Below are positions 1 through 9,270 of a stretch of DNA of 23,934 bases, in pieces. This DNA comes from Trichoplax sp. H2. Lineage: Eukaryota; Placozoa; Uniplacotomia; Trichoplacea. Within the stretch, counting starts at the first letter, position 1. Each line of letters starts with the position of its first letter. A program made the position numbers and the translations under genes. The DNA is taken from the NCBI GenBank assembly GCA_003344405.1, contig NOWV01000408.1, positions 1-23,934 on the forward strand, in the 5' to 3' direction. Below the pieces are notes generated by a model, which made no database searches, was not told where the DNA came from, and saw only the letters and a program-made list of their open reading frames with translations.

Positions 1-219
1 TAACCATATCCTAATATATGATTTACAGTTCTATTTTTACCTATAGCCTTATTAGTAACTCACCACCTTACTGTATATAGTCATCTGTACTCTAGCATAG
101 AGTTTCTACCACTACAATCTATAGTTATAGCTACCAAATATCTCTTAGGATAAATATTTACCGTACATTATATTGAACATGGCTAAACAGTCTACAATCA
201 CAATACTAGTTACATTACA
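1..219 (-). mobile_element. LTR family A, 5' portion, cut by the window edge
   Basis: On the minus strand this begins at 219 with TGTAATGTAACTAG, the same start as the solo LTR at 8015, and runs to base 1. It matches the reverse complement of 21529-21747 with only scattered differences, and it includes the internal segment that the 8015 copy lacks. The rest of the LTR must lie left of the window. The base-219 boundary is followed by TTTGG on the plus strand, which could be a target duplication but cannot be paired here. No coding sequence was seen in it. Confidence 0.8.
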
Positions 220-277
220 TTTGGGTAGTTTTGAAAATCCATTGGTAGCGATATTGTCAGAGTTTAAATAATAACTA

Positions 278-404
278 CTAGTGCAAACTCCCGTCGCTTT
301 GCTGACGGTTTACGATAATGTGCTCATTTAACAGATAGTATTACCATTTGATAGACCTGTCAGAGGTTCAGTAACTTTTTACCGTTATCCGTGTACTGTA
401 TGCT
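278..404 (-). mobile_element. Helitron 3' end, truncated by an assembly gap
   Basis: Read on the minus strand, the segment ends with a GC-rich hairpin (stem CCGTC/GACGG, 8-nt loop), 9 nt, then CTAG, followed by host T. This is the terminal signature of Helitron rolling-circle transposons: a hairpin shortly before CTRR, and insertion between A and T with no target duplication. The same terminus is found at 8941. The two copies share about 55 bp almost exactly, then differ by a roughly 34-bp indel before a shared AGGTTCAGTAACT. The 5' end (expected TC) is lost in the gap, so length and autonomy are unknown. No Rep/helicase coding is visible. Confidence 0.68.
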
Positions 405-424
405 NNNNNNNNNNNNNNNNNNNN
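405..424. other. Assembly gap (20 N)
   Basis: Twenty Ns, the same size as the other three gaps, so probably a placeholder. The 29 bases just after the gap (425-453) repeat 196-224 exactly, which suggests overlapping or allelic contigs. Confidence 0.95.
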
Positions 425-448
425 AATCACAATACTAGTTACATTACA
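425..448 (-). mobile_element. LTR family A edge fragment
   Basis: Twenty-four bases identical to 196-219, ending at the same LTR boundary and followed by the same TTTGG. After that the flank (TGAGGATATA) differs from the flank at 225. It may be the other allele of the first LTR, the partner LTR of a full element, or a mis-scaffolded contig end. Confidence 0.6.
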
Positions 449-2366
449 TTTGGTGAGGATATATAAAGTCTCAAAGTTCTTAATTGAGAGTTAGTTACGT
501 TAGTCGATGACAGATGGTTATCAGTTGCTAGTCGTAATTGTAAGTTGTGCGTTCAATCGGACATTTTAATAAAATAGCTTCTAGAATAAAGTTTTGATCC
601 TTAACGTGAGTAATCTATCGTCTAAGACTCGAATCTAAGTTTGGTTGATTAAAGAGTGCTTAGAGTTAGTTGCTTAGATAGTTAAGTCTACTTTAGAGGA
701 AAGAATCCCGTTTAATTCTAGTGTTACAATCTCGGTTGTGACATAATTATTTCAGAATTTTTAACGACCTTGCATGAGTGTGCCAACAGCATGTTTGCAA
801 ATTTGCTCCACAATATCACAGTACATCTACTTTAACATATATCATACACTTCCTCTTATTGCAAGATATATGATTATAAGTTGGTGATTTCTTTCAAGAA
901 CAAAAATTTAAAGTTTAAAATCTTCAAATTAATTTCAATAAATGACAAATTAAGACTGAATTTAAGATATAAATGATTGTTAAACAATACATTACTGCAA
1001 TTGGTGAACACAAGCAGTAACACAATCTAAGAATGAAATTAGTAGATTAAACTATTAAAACAGCCTATGCAGTTAATTTAAAAAGAAAGCTTCACTTCAT
1101 TATTTAATAATGAACGGTGTACTATGTAACTTTACAAATGATATTCTGTAGCAACAAACCATTATTTATTTTAGTATTATATTCAAATTTCTAGTTTGGT
1201 CTATTATAGTATTCTTTATCCTAGAAAAGTCAGTCCAACTTTAGGTTTCTATGGTATCAATAGTAAACATGATGAACTATAAGGATTAAGAATTGCTTGA
1301 CTTAATGTCAATTTATCATTAATTTTATTAGAAATACCTTCAAAACAAAGTATGAATGTATACTTTTGTTTCTATAACTAATTTTTGATTTTTGTTTCAT
1401 CAAAATTAAAGCAAATAAAAGTCGGTATATAAAGTAAAATCATTTACAATAATTATGATTGACAATAGTCATTAAATACGAACAGGTTAATTAGTTATTG
1501 GGGTATTTCTAGAGATTTTGTGACATCACTAAGATCCACAGAAGCATGTAGTAAATGGTAACATTGTAATACACATATTTAATATTGTGAATACAAAATA
1601 CTTTATGAATCCAGAGCAAGACTTCGTTAAACATTAATCTAATCATATCAAATTCTTAAAGCAGCTGTCAATACCACTTATTTTAACTAGAGAAACCACT
1701 ACAGTACATAATAATATTCGTTCAACTTACAATGATGTTTTCATTTTATAGTAAGGTTATCATTATTTATACTTTAGCGTTAACAATATACAACTTGATA
1801 CATTGCACATTTTCTGTCAATTTAAATCAGTCCTTTTCTTAAAAACAAAAGGAGAAGCTCTTAAATTATAAATGGAAGGAAAATTTGTCACGAATTTCAT
1901 ATATTATTAATTTCTTTATGATCATAGCAACATACAATATGATGTCGACGAAAGTTATGGTATGAGATAATAATGCTTTAAAAGATTGTTATGTCAACTT
2001 GAGAACTTAAAATGTTCCACTTTGACGTTTAAAGGTAGATAAATTTTCATGATAATTATCTAGAATTAGAAGTGATCCATACTACGCACATCTGCTCATA
2101 CTATTAATGGTATAAATAAAACTTTAGCGTTTATGTACACTATGAACTGTGATACAGCTGTCTAATTAAACGATTTGCGATTGCGAAGGAATGATATTTG
2201 TATGCCTTTACGGTGGCTAATGACAGCTTTTAAGTTTTTGTACTCAGGGTAAAAATTTTAGCTTATTCACTAAAAGGTCGCTAACTACGCAAGATATACT
2301 ATTCTATGATTAATTTGATGCTTATACAAATATATCATACAGCTATCTTTCATCTTTTAGGATAAA
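449..2366. other. AT-rich intergenic DNA, no gene recognised
   Basis: No exon with coding character, RNA gene or repeat boundary was recognised on either strand. Its right part would hold the 3' UTR of the receptor gene ending at 2367. No clear AATAAA on the minus strand was seen in the first few hundred bases below the stop. Confidence 0.6.
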
Positions 2367-2717
2367 TTAATAATTATTAACGACTACAGCACCAGTGCTA
2401 CACGCGGATATAATTAACGCTTGTGTAGCCATCTGACTAGGTCGGATATAACGGAGGCTATTGTGTGGACTTTGACCACCAGACTGATTTACCGTCGCTC
2501 GACGATTTCTCTGTATTGCCTTAACAAGATTGTCGCGGTACTTTCTGTGATTGAAAAAATAAATTAAAGGATTGGTAAAGGCGTTGATATTGCCAGAAAT
2601 AGAAGTAACTATTCGTATTATAACTGTTGGCGTTGAATTCTGTTCACCACCAATGATTCGTATAATTGCTGAAGGAAAATAGCTTATGAAAAACGTTCCT
2701 ACTACTAGAGTACCAAT
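2367..2717 (-). CDS. Terminal exon of receptor 1 (TM6, TM7, C-tail)
   Basis: This exon is easily missed because it lacks a start codon. Translated from 2717 it stays open for 116 codons to a TAA at 2367-2369. It starts IGTLVVGTFFISYFP, parallel to NGTMVIGTFFISYIP in the other receptor, and carries NPLIYFFNHRKYR. The tail after helix 8 is about 50 residues, with several Ser/Thr and Arg. The acceptor AG lies at 2718-2719. It joins exon 2 (ending NITK) in phase 0. Confidence 0.88.
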   Translation of the reverse strand: MGTLVVGTFFISYFPSAIIRIIGGEQNSTPTVIIRIVTSISGNINAFTNPLIYFFNHRKYRDNLVKAIQRNRRATVNQSGGQSPHNSLRYIRPSQMATQALIISACSTGAVVVNNY

Positions 2718-3955
2718 CTAGAATTAAATGAAATTTAGCATTAAACTTTCAAGCGTGCAATGACCATTCATATATTGGATCACTAATTCAACATTGTACA
2801 TTAATCGACATGAAATATAATTTACCAAAATATTCACCAATATGAAAAAAGGATGATAATTTATTTTTTGTATTACACTATTTTATACCAGATTTACCTT
2901 GGTAATATTTCTTTCGAGTACCCGATTATTGCCGTTTACATTCTGTAAATCTGTTTGAATTTTATTTTTAACACGAATAAATGAACCTATTGCCAATAAT
3001 ATGGCTACCGATAGCAAAAGCACATTCCATATAATCATCGGTAAGGATGTATAGGTAATTGCATCGGTAATCTTTGGATTGGCTTCCACTTCTTTTGACT
3101 GTAAGCATAAAATATTACAAAGCAATTATGATTGAATATTCTTAATTGAAAGTTTCACAAACTGTGTCTTTTATAAGTTCAAATAAATGCATAATTATAT
3201 AATATTTATATGGAACGATCCCCATCCTAATTTTTTTAACAAAAATTGGCCATTGTAATTATGTATCGAAGAGTAAAGATAATTTGAAACTAAAAATACT
3301 AACAATTGTATTTTTAAATATCTCTAACATACTCATTTGCTGCATAAGTCAAGTGAAAATATTGGACTGAATTTACGGCCTTTATCATTTATGCCATAGA
3401 ATGATAATAGACATATAGTTTCCAAGACTTTACCTTAATATTGAAACAAGAGAAATATCGAACGGAATAGCGAAATTTTGTCAGATTGATTACCGCAGCG
3501 ATAATGGTAATAGACCATGTTCCGACCAACACCAAATGATAAACGCTTCGTCGTCTAGCAGGAGTTAATCGGCTACTTAATTGTCTTCGAGATATTGCAA
3601 CCATCCTTTCTATACTCAGCATGCTTAAAATGACACAATTCATCGATGCAGCTGTAATAGAAACTGTTTGAGCAATACTACATGCAATTTGTCGAATGTT
3701 ACCAGTTGCAACGATAGCTACTGTTAATGACGGAATATTGGTAATACAACTTGTTAAATCGATGAACGCCAGCTGATATAGTAGTACATCATAAGCAACT
3801 TCATTGCTAGCCCGCCGGCTTGGCTTAAGCAGCATTATAACTGTAATATTGCCAACTACGCCCAAAAACATGAAAACGCTTAAAAACATGGACGAAATTG
3901 ACACCACAATATTAGATAAAGCAATATTATATAGATCGATAGCTGAATTGTTCAT
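2367..3955 (-). CDS. Class A rhodopsin-like GPCR, three exons (receptor 1)
   Basis: A seven-transmembrane receptor of the plasma membrane, expected to couple to a G protein; the ligand is unknown. Exons on the minus strand: 3434-3955, 2898-3098 and 2367-2717 (introns 335 and 180 bp, both phase 0). Donors are AAG|GTAAAG and AAG|GTAAAT; acceptors are TTACAG|TCA and TTCTAG|ATT. The product is 357 aa, a usual class A length. Anchors seen: N36 (TM1), LAFID with D66 (TM2), C92 (TM3), E116-R117-M118, W147 (TM4), C170 (second loop), P194 (TM5), S-Y-F-P with P256 (TM6), and NPLIY 290-294 then FNHRKYR (helix 8). C92 to R117 is 25 residues, the family spacing. N2 is a glycosylation sequon. The ATG at 3955 leaves a short N-terminus before TM1. 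The TM6 CWxP motif is replaced and DRY is ERM. Family assignment is firm; the subfamily is not. Confidence 0.9.
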
Positions 3956-6900
3956 GGTAACTTTTTCAAGTCTATTATTTAATGATAGAGATTAATCAGT
4001 GCTGAGAGAATTCAAGATTTAAAAATTCAATTCTTTGTTGATTTTGTCGTCCAGTATATAAATTTTAAATACCAAAACCAACTTGAGTAACTATCTTCTT
4101 CGTACTTAAAATCGACGTTTGCGTACATTTACTAGGCCTCTAACTTGATAATATTGAAAAGGTCGATAAAGCTTAAGAATTATGCCCAAAAATGTTTTTA
4201 CCTGCCTTCAAATCACATATATGCCTTTGTTCATAGAAGTAGAGAGATACTCTTTTTATGGAAGCATAAAAAATAGGGAGCTGTAAATTATTGTAAAGTT
4301 ATATTATGATATAATGGTAACTAAATAATATAATCATTATAAAACGATTTGAATAGGAGTAAGTCACAATATTTCTCTTCTATTAATTATTGTTTATTCT
4401 CTATATAATTTACTGCAATCGTACTAAAAATATGTCAAGTATTCCAGCTAAAAGTGTATTATATATCTAGTCTCTAATGATAACTAAGATATTTTAAATC
4501 ATCGTCTATTATGTAACTTATTAAATTGCGAACAATACCAAAGAGAATAAAAATTATTGTAAAATTATTTTGCAGTTAATTTTATCACAATTTTGAGAGA
4601 AAAATTAATAATTTAGCAATGGGTACAAGTGCAAACTTATAGTTACGAAGCTCAATGTCTTAGGCTCTTAATAATTAAAAATTTTACAGTATGTTTACGA
4701 ATTATTAACATTGAAATATGTATAGCTAAGATACCGAAGTTTTGTTAAAGAAAAGGCTAAATAAGTTCTAAATTCTATTATAAAAGTGATGTACAGCTAC
4801 ATAAGGCAAATAATAAGAGCCATTCGCGATTTCTGCTACAAAAGGAAACAATTATAACAATTAAGGCAGAAAGAAAATTTTTACCCGTTTGACAGTATTT
4901 CGTAAGCAAATTTATGCATAGGAATAAAACCTGTACTGTCATAGAAATAATGGAATTTACAAAAATTTAAAGGTAAGTCAGTCAACATATAATGACGAGT
5001 GACATATTCTAAATCGCAAAATCAATCTTATTCTATTCAAAAATTCTTCATTCAAATTTATCGTTACTTTAAAAGACAACAAAAACAGAAGGCCAAATAA
5101 TGTCTCATTTTCTTAAATTCCAGATGATGCCGAAAAGGCAATGACTATGATACGATTAACGAAATTCTCAAATCAACGGTTACAATGTCATTGAAACAGA
5201 TTAAATTAAAAGAGTGGTTTTCAATAGATAATAAAATCTTATTAACATTTAAGAATGAAGGAAAAATAGATGTAAATAATTATTATGGATCGATCATAAT
5301 GTGCATTTCAAATTGAGATTATGTCCTTAATGGCCATCATTACATTGTGTTGTAGCAGATCATAATTTTAGAGCTGCTTTTTGTATTATGTATATTACTT
5401 TAGGTGCCATTAAGATCAATCTCATCATTCCATTCTAGTTCTCTCTTTAAAGCACCTGACAAAATCGCTGTAGCGATTTCAAAGCTATAAGTCAGAAAGA
5501 CTTCACTAACAAAATCTGCATTTTATTGCAGGCTCCCGCAACCGAAATACTTGTTCACATACCGCCATCAATTGTATTTATGATAAAAAATCTTCTCCTA
5601 ATTATTTTCACCATTATTATGAAATTAGGCAACTCGAAAAAACGTATAAACAAATTCTTAGGCCATATTTTGGATTTAACATTGCAGCTATCTAAAACTA
5701 TAACCGACATTAAGTATCAATCATATTACTGAAAAAATGTTGAACAAAAAATACAGAATAAAATTCTGCTGTTATGAGAGTTACATCATTTCTAGAAAAT
5801 GATTCAAGATCTCTAAATGTAGTGGTAATAGAGTAAGGTATATAACAGAGCTTATTGCTAAGTTTCGAATGATCTTCATTGAAGTGAATAAAAATCTATA
5901 TATTAATTTTTCTAAATTTCTATTCCTTTGAAAGTAACCTCAAATATTGTATTTCTACTATATCGTTAGATTTCATATATTATTAATAAGGTTTGAAAAA
6001 ATTTCTTATCAAGAGCTTCCTACTTAATTTCATGGTTCTAGAGACCAATTTGTATAAGACATAAAACATTTTGAATTTTTCCTAATTCTTTTGCAACACA
6101 AATATTCAGACTTTGCATAATCAACGTTTCTATAGTTAATAATAATAAACCGTTTATTTAATAGTGGCAGTAATTTAATTTATCAATTTAAACAACAATG
6201 TAAAGTAACAAATCTGAATGGCAAAAAATGCACCTGGAAGCTAATGCCTGGTACTGGCTAATACATATTTATCATAGCAAAAAAGTAAACATTACAATCA
6301 GCTACATCAAGCTCTAAAAGAATGGTTCCACAGAAGTTTAAGTAAACATTATCAGTAATTACATTTTGCTTTCATGTATCGCGAAAGTATTCTAATAGTC
6401 AAGAAATCCGGATATTCAGCTATAAAATTTACGGTAGGTTGCTGTAACATATCATTTTTCACAGAATGTTATGATTATTACAGGATATCAGTTATTATTC
6501 TCTGTTAATCTTTCAAGTAATAAATAGATAGTTTAAGATTAAATATTGCCGCTACTTAGTAATAAAATATGTCGATTTATTTTAGTTATAATTATTTCAA
6601 TTCTTTATATTGCAAATAGCAAAGCATAGCGTGAAGTAGAATATTGGTTTAAGTTAAAATCATACATATATAGATGGATCCGGAACAGCCTCAGCACGTC
6701 TAGCGCCTAGTGATTTATTGTCATAATGTCAACTCTGCCACAAGGTAAGGTACAATAAAAATCTAACAGTAGCGACTGAGTTAAACGCCCTTTTACTTAA
6801 CGTTAAACACGCACAGCAAATTACGGTAAAGATAAAACTTTTATTAGCAAAGATACATCCACAACTTTCATCACACACTACTCAACCCAAATATTCCCAT

Positions 6901-8009
6901 TTATATTGGAACCACCTAATTTGTAAACAAGAACAGTATTATTATGCTTTATTAGGAGAAACAACTCGAACTGAGATGTCCTTTACATTGCCTTTCTATC
7001 AGTTGATATTTTGAATCTTTTACTAATAATTAATCTTAATCTAAGCACGTAGGTTGTCTAAATCAACTATCATCAACTAGAACTTGAATCATCTTACTAG
7101 CATCTATCACACAATAACAATCAATATCAAATATGTAATAAACTATCACAAACAATATCCACGGTAAGGCATTACTTATCTTACCTAGCACTGCAAATAT
7201 GGATATTTCCCATATTAGCTACTACTGTACTTACTAAACTATCCTAACAGCAAGGCAACATCGTATCACTTATGCAAATGTCATTACTGTTAGGATCCAT
7301 TCTGCATACTTTTACTTTGACATAAGGAGCAAATTTGCCGTTAAATCATCACTCAACTCTATTATCCTTATTATTTACATTGATAGCAATTATAGAAACT
7401 ATTGAATACAGTTATGTATATGCTCAATAATAATATTATCAGCATATCGAGCTTAAGCAAACTGACAAAGATTTCTAGATCATTCTACTGGGAAGAGTTG
7501 AGTGATAGTTATCAAGTCAATTTCTGCATGATAATAGCTACCATATAGTTAGATATGACAGCATTTTTTAAAGATATTTCCAAGATCGTCAATAATAATG
7601 AAATTAAATCTTTAAGATATCATACTTTATGTCGATATTACGACAATATAATAATTATCATAAATTTTAAATGTAATCCAATAGGTCAAAACTAATTAAT
7701 GATTCCTATAAATTTAATACAATAAAGGCATCATTTACCGTAATTAAACCAAAATTGAAAATTATCCTAATAACTTTATTTTGCGTAAGCATAAATTTAA
7801 CAAAGATATATCACGCCTACGAGTGCGAATAAGTAACAGCAATTTGCAGAAGTCGAGTCTTTGTATCAAAAATATTTTATATATAATAGTGTTCATTTAT
7901 ATCTGGATGAAGTAGAATAGTTTAATAATAAATACTCCTTTCACCTCAATAAATAATGTCGCTCGCAACAATAATTGTAAACGACGTAATTTAAGCTGAA
8001 ACCCAATAA
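3956..8009. other. AT-rich intergenic DNA, about 4 kb, no gene recognised
   Basis: The left end should include the promoter and 5' UTR of receptor 1, which is read leftwards; no convincing core promoter was identified. An open frame at 5526-5732 (plus) follows a splice-acceptor-like TTTATTGCAG, but has no partner exon and no recognisable domain. Nothing else stands out. Confidence 0.55.
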
Positions 8010-8227
8010 CCGGGTGTAATGTAACTAGTATTGTGATTGTAGACTGTTAGCCATCTTTAGTATAATGTTTGGCTGGTGTGAATAATGTCTACGTAAGTAC
8101 TGTAGTCGTATCCATATTGGATTAATGATGGTCCGCAGCAGAATAGTGTTACTAAGAATAATTTAACTATGTGTAATATAGGGTAAAAGGTTGCCATGCG
8201 GATTGTAGCTGCGAATACTACGGAAAG

Positions 8228-8234
8228 TATAAAA
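8228..8234 (+). promoter_or_regulatory. LTR TATA box
   Basis: TATAAAA lies 108 bp upstream of the LTR AATAAA and is conserved at 21919-21925 in the other copy. It probably marks the U3 promoter of the retroelement. Confidence 0.6.
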
Positions 8235-8335
8235 GCATGCAACTTTAGATTATTCAGTTAGTTCGTTGTAGAAGTCTTTAGTAGTAGTATTCGGCTAGAG
8301 TAGAGCTGTGTGTAGTTAATCTTTGTATAAGATTC

Positions 8336-8341
8336 AATAAA
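8336..8341 (+). promoter_or_regulatory. LTR polyadenylation signal
   Basis: AATAAA, followed within about 10 bases by a T-rich stretch, about 50 bp before the LTR end. The same site is at 22027-22032 in the second copy. Together with the TATA box it sets the plus orientation of this LTR. Confidence 0.65.
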
Positions 8342-8394
8342 GCCCTTATTTTTCTAAAATTTGGAATCTCGTGATTGGTATATATCACACCGGG

Positions 8395-8756
8395 ACAGGA
8401 TGGTACCAAAATGAATAACGGGCGTTATTTAATTAATATGACCAAGTATCCCAGTTTAGCTAATTAAATAAAATCTATATTAGTATACACTATACTCAAA
8501 AAAATAGCAAAATTGAAATGATAGTAAAACCAAGCACGAAAGGCGTATCCATTTGAAACGCAATCAGGTTTACAGTAATCAGATCAAGTAGATATTTATT
8601 TATCTCATTAAGACATTTTCTATAATCTTTACAAATCAATTCTCTTTCGGATAAATTATACTGTTATAGACAAATCTATTCAAATCGGAACTACATTAGA
8701 CTATTTCTAGAGTATTTTGTAGCGTATTTTCTATACAGTAATTGCTGGACACTCAT
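8395..8756. other. AT-rich spacer, nothing recognised
   Basis: A spacer between the family A solo LTR and the duplicated Helitron flank. No open frame or repeat was noticed. Confidence 0.5.
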
Positions 8757-8940
8757 TTTGTTTCACACGCACTGAAATTATCTTAATTTAAAACAGCAAT
8801 CAGATACCGTAATATTTCCACTCTCAATGAGACTGTCATTTAAAATTCAAGTATTGTTCATTTAAATACTTACTATGCCAGCAAAATACTTTGGTAGCCA
8901 GCTGCACTAGCAAATCAGATCAGATCATGTTTCAAATACA
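8757..8940 (+). repeat. Flank of the Helitron insertion, filled allele
   Basis: These 184 bases recur at 9087-9270 with about three differences. This copy is interrupted at 8940/8941 by the Helitron end, while the other runs on uninterrupted. That is the pattern of two haplotypes placed in tandem, not of a biological duplication. Confidence 0.85.
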
Positions 8941-9066
8941 CTAGTGCAAACTCCCGTCGCTTTACTGACGGTTTACGATAATGTGCTCATTTAACAGAGG
9001 TTCAGTAACTATCAGATCGCTGACTAACGAACATTATCCTCTTAGAAATACTTTTTGTAATATGAT
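8941..9066 (-). mobile_element. Helitron 3' end with a known empty site
   Basis: On the minus strand the element ends with the hairpin CCGTC-AGTAAAGC-GACGG, then GAGTTTGCA, then CTAG at 8944-8941, followed by host T. The empty allele at 9270/9271 reads A|T on the minus strand with no duplicated bases, matching Helitron insertion between A and T. The copy is cut off by the gap at 9067, so its 5' end and size are unknown. Relative to the copy at 278 it lacks about 34 bp internally. It is probably non-autonomous, though that cannot be shown from the piece visible. Confidence 0.75.
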
Positions 9067-9086
9067 NNNNNNNNNNNNNNNNNNNN
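9067..9086. other. Assembly gap (20 N)
   Basis: Separates the filled allele (left) from the empty allele (right) of the same Helitron site. Confidence 0.95.
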
Positions 9087-9270
9087 TTTGTTTCACACGC
9101 ACTGAAATTATCTTAATTTAAAACAGCAATCAGATACCGTAATATTTCCACTCTCAATGAGACTGTCATTTAAAATTCAAGTATTGTTCATTTAAATACT
9201 TACTATGCCAGCAAAATACTTTGATAACCAGCTGCATTAGCAAATCAGATCAGATCATGTTTCAAATACA
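9087..9270 (+). repeat. Flank of the Helitron insertion, empty allele
   Basis: A near-identical copy of 8757-8940 that continues past the insertion point into TTACTTCAATG. It gives the pre-insertion sequence. Confidence 0.85.

Larger units (their letters stand above)
8015..8389 (+). mobile_element. Solo LTR, family A (internally deleted)
   Basis: A 375-bp element starts TGTAAT and ends ATCACA, with short imperfect terminal inversion and a perfect 5-bp target duplication. Internal order fits an LTR read on the plus strand: a TATA box at 8228-8234, then AATAAA at 8336-8341. No retrotransposon coding sequence flanks it, so it is a solo LTR left by LTR-LTR recombination. Compared with the copy at 21529 it lacks 176 bp (equivalent to 21584-21759). 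A 61-codon frame on the opposite strand (8057-8242) is inside the LTR and is conserved only because the LTR is repeated. The superfamily cannot be assigned without the internal region. Confidence 0.9.
8010..8394 (+). repeat. 5-bp target-site duplication CCGGG around a solo LTR
   Basis: CCGGG at 8010-8014 and 8390-8394 directly flanks the TG...CA element at 8015-8389. A 5-bp duplication is typical of LTR retrotransposon integrase. The match is perfect, which fixes both LTR ends and says the integration was a single intact event. Confidence 0.9.

Noticed and set aside
5526-5732. 68-codon plus-strand frame after a good splice-acceptor-like sequence
   Set aside because: No partner exon, no recognised domain, and low-complexity hydrophobic and lysine-rich content typical of AT-rich DNA. 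It might be a terminal exon, but nothing supports that.
8057-8242. A 61-codon minus-strand frame with a hydrophobic, signal-like start, repeated at 21745-21933
   Set aside because: Both copies lie antisense inside family A LTRs that have TATA and AATAAA on the plus strand. Conservation is explained by the repeat, and the C-terminal ends differ where the LTRs differ.
8938-8960. CACTA-type transposon end (CACTAGTGCAAAC)
   Set aside because: The first C is not shared by the copy at 278. The shared sequence begins at CTAG, no 3-bp duplication is seen in the empty allele, and the hairpin plus CTAG|T fits a Helitron.
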